A DNA stretch of 64,000 nucleotides from Pseudomonas citri. GTDB taxonomy: Bacteria > Pseudomonadota > Gammaproteobacteria > Pseudomonadales > Pseudomonadaceae. Location of the stretch: positions 1 to 64,000 of the forward strand of contig NZ_JAODAB010000011.1 of assembly GCF_025336485.1 (NCBI RefSeq), read 5' to 3'. Of this stretch, positions 1-7,962 are shown piece after piece (the first letter of the stretch is position 1; each line of letters opens with the position of its first letter). The translations under genes and the position numbers were made by a program. The notes beneath the pieces are model-generated. The model saw only the letters and a program-made list of their open reading frames with translations. It was not told the origin of the DNA and did not search any database.

Positions 1-866
1 CAGGTCTGGCCGTTGTTGCGGTACTTGGAAATGATCGCGCCCTCGACGGCCTTATCCAGGTCCGCGTCGTCGAACACGATGAACGGCGCGTTGCCGCCCA
101 GTTCCAGGGAGACTTTCTTGATGTCCTTGGCGCATTCGCTCATCAGTTGACGACCGATCTCGGTCGAACCGGTGAACGACAGCTTGCGCACGATCGGGTT
201 GCTGGTCAGCTCGCCGCCCACTTCACCGGCGCTGCCGGTGACGACGTTGAAGACACCATTCGGGATGCCGGCGCGTGCCGCCAGCTCGGCAAGAGCCAGG
301 GCGGAGTAGGGCGTCTGCGAGGCGGGCTTGAGCACCATGGTGCAACCGGCCGCCAGGGCCGGACCGGCCTTGCGGGTGATCATCGCCGCCGGGAAGTTCC
401 ACGGAGTGATGGCGGCGGTCACGCCGATCGGCTGCTTGATCACGATCAGACGCTTGTCCGGCTGGTGGCCTGGGATCACGTCACCGTAGATGCGCTTGGC
501 TTCTTCGGCGAACCATTCCAGGAACGAAGCGGCGTAGACGATTTCGCCTTTGGCTTCGGTCAATGGCTTGCCCTGCTCGACGGTCATCAGCCGTGCAAGG
601 TCATCCTGGTGTTCGATCATCAATTCGAACCAGCGCCGCAGCTTGCCGGCGCGCTCCTTGGCGGTCAGCGCACGCCAGGCCGGCAGCGCCTTGTCGGCGG
701 CTGCAATCGCGCGGCGGGTTTCAGCGGTGCCCATCTTCGGCACGGTGCCGATGGTTTCGAGAGTGGCCGGGTTGCTGACGTCGAGGGTCTGGCCGCTATC
801 GGCGTTGGCCCAGGTTCCGTCGATATAGGCTTGCTGGCGGAACAGCGAGGAGTCTTTCAGTTGCAT
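1..866 (-). CDS. gabD: NAD(P)-dependent succinate-semialdehyde dehydrogenase (GabD family), 3' end missing
   Basis: Only the first 288 codons are present; the gene runs off the left edge of the window. The ATG at 864-866 opens a protein beginning [20 protein letters not shown], typical of GabD. It contains the cofactor-binding segment [13 protein letters not shown], the FTGSTEIGR turn and the active-site glutamate in SLELGGNAP. The visible part ends at NNGQT, so the next codon should be the catalytic cysteine. GabD enzymes oxidise succinate semialdehyde, or a related omega-semialdehyde, to the acid in the cytoplasm. It follows the acetolactate-synthase-like gene on the same strand, 75 bp apart with a REP palindrome between. 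The exact semialdehyde used here is not determined. Confidence 0.9.
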   Translation of the reverse strand, partial: MQLKDSSLFRQQAYIDGTWANADSGQTLDVSNPATLETIGTVPKMGTAETRRAIAAADKALPAWRALTAKERAGKLRRWFELMIEHQDDLARLMTVEQGKPLTEAKGEIVYAASFLEWFAEEAKRIYGDVIPGHQPDKRLIVIKQPIGVTAAITPWNFPAAMITRKAGPALAAGCTMVLKPASQTPYSALALAELAARAGIPNGVFNVVTGSAGEVGGELTSNPIVRKLSFTGSTEIGRQLMSECAKDIKKVSLELGGNAPFIVFDDADLDKAVEGAIISKYRNNGQT

Positions 867-887
867 GGGGGGTGTTCCTGATCATTC

Positions 888-911
888 GTGGCGAGGGAGC
901 TCCCTCGCCAC
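888..911. repeat. REP-type palindrome (perfect 24-bp inverted repeat)
   Basis: A perfect 12+12 bp palindrome with half-site GTGGCGAGGGAG lies between the two minus-strand genes. The sequence matches the repetitive extragenic palindrome core common in fluorescent Pseudomonas. As RNA it would fold into a hairpin that could protect or terminate the upstream transcript. Confidence 0.75.
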
Positions 912-941
912 AGGTTCAGTTCGCTGAACGGATTGAGGGGG

Positions 942-2585
942 TCAGACTTGCGCGCTACGCGTTCTGAGCTCGGTGTTGAGGATGTGATCGTTCTCGGAAT
1001 AGTCCACCGGGCAGTCGATGACGTGCACGCCGGGTGTATTCAGGCAGTCCAGCAGCAGCGGCAGGAAACCCTCGGCGCTCTCCACCCGGTGACCCTGGGC
1101 GCCATAGGCCTGGGCGTACTGAACGAAGTTTGGGTTGCCGTAGTCCAGGCCGAAATCGGTGAAGCCCATGTTGGCCTGCTTCCAGCGGATCATGCCGTAG
1201 CCATCGTCGCGCAGGATGATGACCGTGAGGTTCATCTTCAGGCGCACCGCGGTTTCCAGTTCCTGGCTGTTCATCATGAAACCGCCGTCACCGCACACCG
1301 AGATGACCGGGCGATCCGGGTGCACCAGATGCGCGGCCATGGCCGACGGCAGGCCGGCGCCCATGGTCGCCAGGGCATTGTCCAGTAGCACCGTGTTGGG
1401 CTTGTGCGCCTTGTAGTTGCGTGCGAACCAGATTTTGTAGATGCCGTTGTCCAGGGCCACGATGCCTTCGGAGGGCAGGGCACGCCGCACGTCGGCGACC
1501 AGGCGTTGCGGGTAGACCGGGAAGCGGTCGTCGTCGGCGCCTTCGATGATCTGCGCTTCGTTCGCCTCACGGATCGCCATCAGGCGGGTGAAATCCCAAT
1601 GCGAGGTGTCGTCCAGGGCTTCGCCAATCTGCCACACGGCATTGGCGATATCGCCGATCACTTCGATCTGCGGGAAGTACACGGCATCGACTTCCGCCGA
1701 GCGGAAGTTGATATGAATGACTTCGGTGCCGCCCCGGACCATGAAGAACGGTGGCTTCTCGATCACGTCGTGGCCGATGTTGATGATCAGGTCGGCGGCC
1801 TCGACGGCGCGGTGAACGAAGTCGCCGGACGACAGCGCGGCGTTGCCGAGGAAGCGCGGGTGGCGCTCGTCGACCACGCCCTTGCCCATCTGGGTGGTGA
1901 TGAACGGAATGCCGGTCTGATCGATCAGTTGCTTGAGAACCTTGGCGGTCATCTTGCGGTTGGCGCCGGCACCGATCACCAGGATCGGGCTGCGAGCGCT
2001 CTTGAGCTTTTCGACGGCGGCTTCGACGGCCTTGTGCTCGGCCAGTGGACGGCGGTGCAGGCTCGGCGGGATCGGCAGGCTGTCGGTCTGCTCGGCGGCG
2101 ATGTCTTCCGGCAACTCCAGGTGCACGGCCCCCGGTTTTTCTTCTTCAGCCAGGCGGAAAGCTTCGCGCATGCGGGCCGGAATGTTGTCGGCCGAGGCAA
2201 ACTGGTGAGTGTATTTGGTGATGGGGGCCATCATGCCGCACACATCGATGATCTGGAAGCGACCCTGCTTGGACTTCTTGATCGGTTTCTGGCCGGTGAT
2301 CATCATCATCGGCATGCCGCCCAGATACGCGTAGGCACTGGCCGTGACCAGATTGGTGGCGCCGGGCCCCAGGGTCGACAGGCTGACCCCGGTCTTGCCG
2401 GTCAGTCGACCGTAGGTGGCGGCCATGAAACCGGCGGACTGTTCGTGGCGCGTCAACACCAGTTTGATCTTCGACTTGCGCAGCGACTCCAGCAGGTCGA
2501 GGTTTTCTTCGCCGGGAATGCCGAACACGTACTCGACACCTTCGTTCTCCAGGCATTGCACAACCACATCGGCGGCCTTGGCCAT
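942..2585 (-). CDS. Thiamine-diphosphate enzyme, acetolactate synthase large-subunit-like
   Basis: The 547-residue protein has the three-domain ThDP layout. The N-terminal Pyr domain carries the cofactor-activating glutamate in LTRHEQSAGF (E48). A central domain follows, and the C-terminal PP domain has the GDGGFMMN...D metal/ThDP motif near residues 431-460. Full length is normal for catabolic acetolactate synthases and related carboligases or decarboxylases. No small regulatory subunit gene is adjacent, so a catabolic role is more likely than branched-chain amino-acid synthesis. It lies upstream of the GabD-like gene on the same strand and is divergent from the FAD oxidase, suggesting a shared catabolic function. 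The true substrate is unknown; a 2-oxoacid decarboxylase activity is possible. Confidence 0.8.
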   Translation of the reverse strand: MAKAADVVVQCLENEGVEYVFGIPGEENLDLLESLRKSKIKLVLTRHEQSAGFMAATYGRLTGKTGVSLSTLGPGATNLVTASAYAYLGGMPMMMITGQKPIKKSKQGRFQIIDVCGMMAPITKYTHQFASADNIPARMREAFRLAEEEKPGAVHLELPEDIAAEQTDSLPIPPSLHRRPLAEHKAVEAAVEKLKSARSPILVIGAGANRKMTAKVLKQLIDQTGIPFITTQMGKGVVDERHPRFLGNAALSSGDFVHRAVEAADLIINIGHDVIEKPPFFMVRGGTEVIHINFRSAEVDAVYFPQIEVIGDIANAVWQIGEALDDTSHWDFTRLMAIREANEAQIIEGADDDRFPVYPQRLVADVRRALPSEGIVALDNGIYKIWFARNYKAHKPNTVLLDNALATMGAGLPSAMAAHLVHPDRPVISVCGDGGFMMNSQELETAVRLKMNLTVIILRDDGYGMIRWKQANMGFTDFGLDYGNPNFVQYAQAYGAQGHRVESAEGFLPLLLDCLNTPGVHVIDCPVDYSENDHILNTELRTRSAQV

Positions 2586-2789
2586 TTTGCTTGCTACCTC
2601 GTTGTTCTATGAAGCATTCATGAGCGGTTTTTCACTATCGCATCCGACAGTGCGGCAGCCATATAACGGGAGGGACAGCTGATGGGAGGTTCGGGGAGCA
2701 GGGCAACGCTGGTCTATCGAGCAATGATCTGTGCAAGCCCTGCTGCTTTTAGTGGGGCTGCTTGTGCTTCTCTTTGAGAGAGAGGGAAA

Positions 2790-2820
2790 CCTGCTGACAA
2801 TCGTCATTATCGTTATAGGC
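2790..2820 (+). promoter_or_regulatory. Duplicated 31-bp upstream element, copy 1
   Basis: These 31 bases match a second copy at 5034-5064 at 27 of 31 positions. Both copies are just upstream of plus-strand gene groups and contain CAATCGTC followed by a TATAGG hexamer that could be a -10 box. No good -35 hexamer stands at the expected distance, so an activator-dependent promoter or regulator-binding site is a reasonable reading. Confidence 0.45.
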
Positions 2821-2837
2821 CCGCAAGTGGGCTCGCT

Positions 2838-2860
2838 CCAAAATCGCCGCATGATTTTGG
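2838..2860 (+). other. Leader hairpin abutting the ribosome-binding site
   Basis: CCAAAAT and ATTTTGG form a 7-bp stem with a 9-base loop. The 3' arm runs directly into the GGAGAG Shine-Dalgarno-like sequence of the FAD oxidoreductase, which starts with GTG at 2876. Folding could reduce access to that site. No regulatory partner is visible. Confidence 0.35.
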
Positions 2861-2875
2861 AGAGACCCCAGTACC

Positions 2876-4192
2876 GTGAAAATAAAAGAAATTCCAGCCG
2901 ATAACGACGCCTGCGGCTGGTTCCACCTCAGCAAGAAGAGAGCTCCGCGTCCTGCCCGCAGCGGCCAGGTTCGCGCCCGTTGGGCCGTTGTCGGGGCAGG
3001 CTTCACCGGGTTGGCCGTGGCGAGGCAGTTGGCGCTGAACTTTCCCGACGATGAAGTCGTCCTGATGGAAGCCCAGGAGGTCGGCTTCGGCACTTCGGGG
3101 CGTAACTCAGGCTTTGCGATTGACCTGCCTCACGATATCGGCGCGCCTGACTACATCGGCGATCCGGCCATTGCCCGCATGCACCTGAAGTTGAACCTGT
3201 ACGCCCAGGACCTCCTGGCTTCGCTGGTTTCCCGGTACGGCATCGACTGTCAGTTGAGCCGGGTGGGCAAATACCAGGCGGCGGTCGAGGACAAGGGCCT
3301 GAGGATTCTGGAGGCCTATCGAGGCGGGCTGGAGAACCTCGGCCAGGCGTTCGAGATCATCGAGGGCCAGGACCTGCCGGCGCATTTGGGCACGTCGTTC
3401 TATCGCAGGGCGTTATACACGCCCGGCACGATGCTTTTGCAACCCGCGAGCCTGGTCAAGGGGCTGGCGGACAACCTGCCCGACAACGTTTCGTTGTTCG
3501 AGAACTGCGCGGTGACAGGGGTTGAATATGCCGATCCCATCGTGCTGACCCACGCCAAGGGCACTGTCGTGGCCGACAAGCTGGTGCTCGCCAATAATGC
3601 TTTCGCCACGCAGTTCGGTTTTCTCAAGGGGCGACTGCTGCCGATCTTCACCTACGCCAGCATGACCCGCCCACTCACTGAAGAAGAGCAGCAGCGCCTC
3701 GGTGGCAAGGAGCAGTGGGGCGTCATTCCCGCCGATCCTTTCGGCAGCACGCTGCGCCGCACGCCGGATCAACGCCTGCTGGTGCGCAACAGTTTCGATT
3801 ATCACCCCAACGGCAAGACCACTCCCAACCTGCTCGCCAAGGCGCAACAGGCACAGCACAAATCCTTCGAGCGGCGCTTCCCCATGCTTCCCGACGTCGG
3901 GTTCGAATACACCTGGGGCGGTGCGCTGTGCATGACCCGTAACCATGCCGGGCATTTCGGTGAGCTGGCGCGCAACGTATACGGCGCCCTCGGTTGCAAT
4001 GGCCTGGGCATCACCCGGGGGACCGGTACGGGCACGCTGCTGGCCGATTGGCTGGCCGGCAAGAGCAACGATCTGATCGAGTTTCTGCGGTGCTCCGAAG
4101 GTCCGAATGCGAACCCACCGGAGCCACTGCTCTCCTTGGGCATCAATGCCAACCTGCGCTGGGGGCAGTACCGGGCCGGTCGGGAAAGCTGA
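2876..4192 (+). CDS. FAD-dependent amino acid/amine oxidoreductase (DAO/DadA family)
   Basis: The 438-residue flavoprotein begins at a GTG preceded by GGAGAG. The dinucleotide-binding fingerprint VVGAGFTG is at residues 38-45 and is followed by the acidic end of beta-strand 2. GTSGRNSGFA and the C-terminal GCNGLGITRGTGTG flavin-contact region are typical of the DAO fold. The family oxidises amino acids or secondary/tertiary amines to imines at the cytoplasmic side. It leads a series with cupin, RidA and a ProC-like gene; RidA and imine reductases both act on imines, which fits this chemistry. The substrate is not identifiable from sequence alone. Confidence 0.8.
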   Translation: MKIKEIPADNDACGWFHLSKKRAPRPARSGQVRARWAVVGAGFTGLAVARQLALNFPDDEVVLMEAQEVGFGTSGRNSGFAIDLPHDIGAPDYIGDPAIARMHLKLNLYAQDLLASLVSRYGIDCQLSRVGKYQAAVEDKGLRILEAYRGGLENLGQAFEIIEGQDLPAHLGTSFYRRALYTPGTMLLQPASLVKGLADNLPDNVSLFENCAVTGVEYADPIVLTHAKGTVVADKLVLANNAFATQFGFLKGRLLPIFTYASMTRPLTEEEQQRLGGKEQWGVIPADPFGSTLRRTPDQRLLVRNSFDYHPNGKTTPNLLAKAQQAQHKSFERRFPMLPDVGFEYTWGGALCMTRNHAGHFGELARNVYGALGCNGLGITRGTGTGTLLADWLAGKSNDLIEFLRCSEGPNANPPEPLLSLGINANLRWGQYRAGRES

Positions 4193-4206
4193 TTGATGAT
4201 CAACCG

Positions 4207-4233
4207 CCCCGATACCAATCGGTGATATCGGGG
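4207..4233 (+). other. Intercistronic hairpin between oxidoreductase and cupin genes
   Basis: CCCCGATA pairs with TATCGGGG to give an 8-bp stem in the 71-bp gap before the cupin start. There is no U-run after it, so it more likely stabilises or processes the transcript than terminates it. Confidence 0.4.
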
Positions 4234-4263
4234 CACCCGTGAACACTTATGAGGAATCTGCAA

Positions 4264-4614
4264 ATGTCCATCAAACCCACCGTAATCAAACAGGCCGAAC
4301 AATCCCCCATGGGCGAACTGGCCCCGGCCAAGCTGCCCATTGGCGATGTCGTCGCCCAGTCCCGCCTGGGGCAGGACACCACACTCGAAGCATCCGGCGC
4401 CTCGGTTGGCGTCTGGGAATGCAGCCCTGGTGTTTTCCGTCGCCACATCATGAACCGCGAATTCAGCCACGTGATTTCCGGCTGGTGCATCTTCACCCCG
4501 GATGGCGGCGAGCCCGTCGAGTTGCGCGCCGGCGACGCGGTGTTCTTCCCGGCCAACTGCGAAGGCATCTGGGACATTCGCGAGCAATTCCGCAAGACCT
4601 ATGTGATTTTCTAA
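4264..4614 (+). CDS. Small cupin-fold protein (cupin_3/ureidoglycine-hydrolase-like)
   Basis: The ATG at 4264 has GAGGA eight bases upstream and is preferred over an in-frame ATG at 4249 that overlaps this site. The 116-residue protein is a single cupin barrel. The motif WECSPGVFRRH opens the conserved core, EFSHVISGWCIFTPDGG and LRAGDAVFFPA form the two cupin strands, and the usual IWDIREQFRKTYVIF tail closes it. Proteins of this family bind metals or small ligands, and some are isomerases or amidohydrolases. It sits 12 bp before RidA in a catabolic gene series, so a helper role in degrading the transported amine is inferred only from context. Confidence 0.75.
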   Translation: MSIKPTVIKQAEQSPMGELAPAKLPIGDVVAQSRLGQDTTLEASGASVGVWECSPGVFRRHIMNREFSHVISGWCIFTPDGGEPVELRAGDAVFFPANCEGIWDIREQFRKTYVIF

Positions 4615-4626
4615 AGGAATACGCGA

Positions 4627-4971
4627 ATGATCACTCGAATTGATACATCCCACCGGGCCAGCAAACTGGTCATCGCCGGTGACCGGGTCGAAACCTCCGG
4701 GCTGGTGGCCAACGATTGTTCGGTCGGCATCGCCGGACAGACGCGGGACGTGCTGGCGCAGCTCGACGCACTGCTGGCAAAGGCTGGCGTCGGCCGGGAA
4801 GGCCTGATGCGCGTACAGATCTGGCTGGCCGACATGAAAGATTTCGACGCGATGAATGCGGTGTACGACGCCTGGGTCGGTGGGGTGCATCAGCCTGCGC
4901 GGGCCTGTGTCGGCTCGCAGTTGGCCAGTGCCGATTACTTGATTGAAATCCAGGGCTGGGCTCAGCGCTGA
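4627..4971 (+). CDS. ridA: RidA/YjgF-family enamine/imine deaminase
   Basis: The 114-residue protein starts at an ATG with AAGGA eight bases upstream. It has the compact Rid fold with VAGQTRDVLAQLDALLAKAG followed by a region giving AVYDAWV. RidA-type proteins hydrolyse reactive enamines and imines to oxoacids and ammonia, preventing damage to PLP enzymes. In this copy the segment normally carrying the substrate arginine reads HQPARACVGSQLAS, so an arginine is retained. Its place directly behind the FAD oxidase and cupin genes suggests it clears the imine the oxidase makes. It may belong to a Rid subfamily other than RidA proper. Confidence 0.8.
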   Translation: MITRIDTSHRASKLVIAGDRVETSGLVANDCSVGIAGQTRDVLAQLDALLAKAGVGREGLMRVQIWLADMKDFDAMNAVYDAWVGGVHQPARACVGSQLASADYLIEIQGWAQR

Positions 4972-4995
4972 TACCCATCGGCCAAGCCGTCATCG

Positions 4996-5024
4996 TGTGG
5001 CGAGCGAGCAAGCTCCTCGCTACA
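4996..5024. repeat. Imperfect REP-like inverted repeat
   Basis: TGTGGCGAGCGAGC and GCTCCTCGCTACA form an imperfect hairpin resembling the palindrome at 888-911. It lies 24 bp after the RidA stop and just before the second copy of the 31-bp element, so it probably marks the end of the first transcription unit. Confidence 0.5.
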
Positions 5025-5033
5025 CGTACAAAT

Positions 5034-5064
5034 CCTGCTGGCAATCGTCCTTTTCCTTATAGGC
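5034..5064 (+). promoter_or_regulatory. Duplicated 31-bp upstream element, copy 2
   Basis: This copy differs from 2790-2820 at four positions, all outside the TATAGGC end and the CAATCGTC block. It stands 56 bp before the ProC-like gene, implying that the oxidase group and the reductase/transporter group have separate but co-regulated promoters. Confidence 0.45.
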
Positions 5065-5119
5065 GGCAAATTGCCGCGGTCTCAGAATCAGTTCAACAAC
5101 AAGAAAAACAGGTGATCTG

Positions 5120-5905
5120 ATGAAGGCGATCGGCGTGCTCGGAGTGGGTGCTCTCACCGAGAAGGTGGTGAGAGGCTTGCGCAGAGGTGGTTACTCGGCC
5201 CCTATCTATTTGAGCCCCCGCAATGTGGAGCGGGCGCAGAGTCTCGCCAGGGATTTCGATTGCGAGGTGCTGGCGGACAATCAGGCGGTGGTCGACGCCT
5301 CCCGGATCCTGTTGCTGGGTGTTCGCCCCGACCAATTGGAATCGCTCGCCCACAGCATCGATATCGGCCCCCGGCACCAACTGGTGTCGTTCATCACCGG
5401 TGTCAGCCATCGTGAACTGATGCGCTTGTTCGGCACCGATAAAACCATCCGCTCGATGCTGTCCTATGCCGCCGAAACCAACAGCACCAACGTGGTCCTG
5501 AATCCACCGTCGAAGGAGATCACGACGCTGTTCGATTCCCTGGGAACGTTGGTCCCGGTGGAGCGCGAAGACCAGTTCGAACTGGCGACCGTCGCGGCCT
5601 GCATGAACGGTTGGTTCTACTTCCTCCTGCATGACCTGCATCGCTGGATCGCCGATAAGGGCTTCGATCCGGCCCAGAGTCGGCAGTTGATTCTTGGCAG
5701 CCTGAGCGACTGCATTGCGTACGCCAGGCTTCGAGAAGACCAGTCTTTCGCCAATCTCGGCAAGTCCATTGCCACGTCGGGCACTTATACGGCGCTTGGC
5801 CTCGAGATGCTTGATTTGCACCAGGCGAACGCAGCATGGAGCGCTGCTTGTGAAATTGTTCTAGATGCACTGTTAACAAAAACACAAGAGGGTGACCGCA
5901 AATGA
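5120..5905 (+). CDS. Pyrroline-5-carboxylate-reductase-like NAD(P)-binding protein
   Basis: The ATG at 5120 follows AGGTGA at good spacing. The 261-residue protein starts with a Rossmann motif (GVLGVGALTEKVVRGL) and continues with LLGVRPDQLESLA and LVSFITGVSHREL, the pattern of ProC/F420-type imine reductases. ProC reduces pyrroline-5-carboxylate to proline; this copy is diverged, and the C-terminal dimerisation helices are only weakly like ProC, so a different cyclic imine or an imino-acid dehydrogenase role is likely. Its stop overlaps the start of the ABC substrate-binding gene by four bases (ATGA), so the two are translationally coupled. Confidence 0.65.
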   Translation: MKAIGVLGVGALTEKVVRGLRRGGYSAPIYLSPRNVERAQSLARDFDCEVLADNQAVVDASRILLLGVRPDQLESLAHSIDIGPRHQLVSFITGVSHRELMRLFGTDKTIRSMLSYAAETNSTNVVLNPPSKEITTLFDSLGTLVPVEREDQFELATVAACMNGWFYFLLHDLHRWIADKGFDPAQSRQLILGSLSDCIAYARLREDQSFANLGKSIATSGTYTALGLEMLDLHQANAAWSAACEIVLDALLTKTQEGDRK

Positions 5906-6981
5906 AAAAAACAAACGACGTGTCCTTCAACAGCCAGACACCTTGCGCCGGGGCGGGCGCAGCCGGCAAGAAAGGAGGTGGGGTCAAGAAGTTCCTTTTC
6001 GCCACGCCCCTGGTGCTCGGCCTGGCTGCTGGTGTATCGGCTGCCAATGCCGCGCAATGCGGCGCTGTCACCATCGCCAGCATGAACTGGGCATCGGCCG
6101 AGTTACTGGCCGAAGTGGACAAATTCATCCTGCAGAACGGCTATGACTGCGATGCCAGCGTCGTGCTGGGGGATACCGTGCCGACCCTGACCTCCATGGC
6201 GGAAAAGGGCAAACCGGATGTGGCGCCCGAATCCTGGACCAGCCTGCGCCCACCGATCACCCAGAAGAACATTGAAGAAGGCAAGTTGCTGATCGCCAGC
6301 AAATCCCTGGCTGAAGGGGGTGTACAGGGCATCTATATTCCCAAGTTCATCGTCGACGCCCATCCCGACATCAAGACCATCGCCGATGCATTGAAGCATC
6401 CCGAACTGTTCCCGGATCCGGAGGACAGCTCGAAAGGCGCCTGGTCCGCGGGTCAGCAAGGCTGGGGCGGCACCATCATCGCCAGCCAGTACTACAAGGC
6501 CTACAAGGCCAAGGAAGCAGGGTTCAACCTGGTCGATACCGGCTCTGCAGCCGGGCATGACGGCTCGCTCGTGCGCGCCTATGAGCGCAAGAAGGGCTGG
6601 ATCGGCTACTACTGGGAGCCCACGTCGCTGCTCGGCAAGTACGAGATGGTGCGCCTTCCTTCCGGCGCGCCTTACGACGCGACCGAGTGGAACCGCTGCA
6701 ACAAAGTGGAAAAATGCCCGGATCCAAAGCCCAACGAATGGCCTGCCGATGAGGTCAACACCATCGTGACCAAGTCGTTCGCCAGTCGCTCCGGCCCCGC
6801 CTATGAATACCTCCAGCACCGTTCCTGGCCGAACGCAATGGTCAGTCGCATGCTGGCCTGGATGGCCGACAACCAGGCCACGGGTGCCGACGGCGCGAAG
6901 GAATTCCTGAAGAAAAACCCGGATGTGTGGGCCAAGTGGGTATCGCCTGAAGCCGCCGGGAAGATCAAGTCAGCCTTGTAG
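5902..6981 (+). CDS. Betaine-type ABC transporter periplasmic substrate-binding protein (OpuAC/ProX family)
   Basis: The 359-residue protein has an unusually long N-region before a signal sequence (KKFLFATPLVLGLAAGVSAANA) with likely cleavage before QCG. The mature part is a type II periplasmic binding fold of the OpuAC family, with aromatic residues in ASMNWAS, PESWTS and GWIGYYWEPTS positioned to box a quaternary ammonium group. It delivers substrate to the permease and ATPase encoded downstream. A perfect Shine-Dalgarno string (AAAGGAGGTG, 5971-5980) lies inside the coding region just before the signal core but has no standard start codon in frame, so the upstream start is kept. Linked oxidase and imine-handling genes suggest that uptake is for catabolism rather than only osmoprotection. 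Confidence 0.85.
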   Translation: MKKTNDVSFNSQTPCAGAGAAGKKGGGVKKFLFATPLVLGLAAGVSAANAAQCGAVTIASMNWASAELLAEVDKFILQNGYDCDASVVLGDTVPTLTSMAEKGKPDVAPESWTSLRPPITQKNIEEGKLLIASKSLAEGGVQGIYIPKFIVDAHPDIKTIADALKHPELFPDPEDSSKGAWSAGQQGWGGTIIASQYYKAYKAKEAGFNLVDTGSAAGHDGSLVRAYERKKGWIGYYWEPTSLLGKYEMVRLPSGAPYDATEWNRCNKVEKCPDPKPNEWPADEVNTIVTKSFASRSGPAYEYLQHRSWPNAMVSRMLAWMADNQATGADGAKEFLKKNPDVWAKWVSPEAAGKIKSAL

Positions 6982-6990
6982 TTTGCAGCG

Positions 6991-7018
6991 TGACGCAGTG
7001 GCTCCGGCCACTGCGTCA
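6991..7018 (+). other. Strong hairpin between binding-protein and permease genes
   Basis: A 12-bp perfect stem (TGACGCAGTGGC with its complement) closes a 4-base TCCG loop nine bases after the binding-protein stop. There is no U-tract. Hairpins in this position in ABC operons commonly shield the upstream message and reduce downstream expression, so binding protein is made in excess of permease. Confidence 0.6.
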
Positions 7019-7074
7019 TCACGGCCGGGAAGCAACAGGAATGAGCCCGGCAATATTGGAAAAAGGTATCAAAA

Positions 7075-7962
7075 ATGAGCTGGTTTCATGAGTTTCCTCA
7101 TATGAACGATGACTCCCTGCGTAGCCTGAAACAGGCTATCGACGATGGGTTCCGGTCATTCACACGCGGCTACGGCGACGGTATTGAAAGCTTCTTCGCA
7201 CCCCTGCAAAAGTTCTTGCTGCTGTCCGAGCAGTTCATGACGCAGACGCCGTGGCCGATCATCATTCTAATCGTCCTGGCCATCGCCTGGGCTGCAAGCC
7301 GGAGCGTGAAGGTCGTGCTGGGTGCGCTCGTCACGCTGCTCGCCATCGGCTACCTGGACATGTGGGACGACTCGATGCGCACGATCTCGATGATCTTCGT
7401 CTGCACCATTCTGTCGATCGTCATGGGCTTGCCGATCGGTATCCTCATGGCCCGTTCGGAGCGTGTCCAGCGGATGGTCAATCCCGTGCTCGACGTCATG
7501 CAAACCATGCCGAGCTTCGTCTACCTGATTCCCGTGGTCATGCTGCTGGGCATCGGCCGGGTGCCCGGCCTGATCGCGGTGGTGATCTATGCGATTCCGC
7601 CGATGATCCGCATGACCAACCTGGGCATTCGCCTGGTGGACAAGGACGTGCTCGAAGCCGCCGATGCCTTTGGTTCCTCCAACTGGCAGAAACTCAAGAA
7701 CGTGCAGTTGCCGCTGGCGTTGCCGACCATCATGGCGGGCATCAACCAGACGATCATGATGGCCCTGGCGATGGTGGTCATTGCCTCGATGATCGGCGTG
7801 CAAGGCCTCGGCCAGCCGGTGCTGAAAGCCATCGCCAACCAGTACTTCACCCTCGGTATCTTCAACGGCCTTGCCATCGTCGGCATCGCCATCATCTTCG
7901 ACCGCGTCAGCCAGGCCTATGGGCACAGGCTCCAGAAACACCGGGAGATCGTCCATGGCTAA
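7075..7962 (+). CDS. Betaine-type ABC transporter permease (ProW/OpuAB family)
   Basis: The 295-residue inner-membrane protein has a soluble N-terminal segment of about 60 residues, then hydrophobic spans beginning at PWPIIILIVLAIAW. The cytoplasmic EAA loop that contacts the ATPase reads EAADAFGSSNWQKLKNVQLP. Hydrophobic segments FVYLIPVVMLLGIG and LAMVVIASMIGV fit the binding-protein-dependent permease domain. It overlaps the ATPase gene by eight bases. Product size and layout match ProW-type permeases. Confidence 0.88.
   Translation: MSWFHEFPHMNDDSLRSLKQAIDDGFRSFTRGYGDGIESFFAPLQKFLLLSEQFMTQTPWPIIILIVLAIAWAASRSVKVVLGALVTLLAIGYLDMWDDSMRTISMIFVCTILSIVMGLPIGILMARSERVQRMVNPVLDVMQTMPSFVYLIPVVMLLGIGRVPGLIAVVIYAIPPMIRMTNLGIRLVDKDVLEAADAFGSSNWQKLKNVQLPLALPTIMAGINQTIMMALAMVVIASMIGVQGLGQPVLKAIANQYFTLGIFNGLAIVGIAIIFDRVSQAYGHRLQKHREIVHG

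Noticed and set aside
2790..2820. Possible sigma-54 promoter in the duplicated 31-bp element
   Set aside because: The GG of the second copy is not followed by GC at the required distance and the first copy has GA instead of GG.
5971..5990. Internal translation start of the substrate-binding protein after AAAGGAGGTG
   Set aside because: The spacing leads to GGG/GTC codons and no ATG, GTG or TTG in frame; the string probably arises from the Lys-Lys-Gly-Gly-Gly codons.
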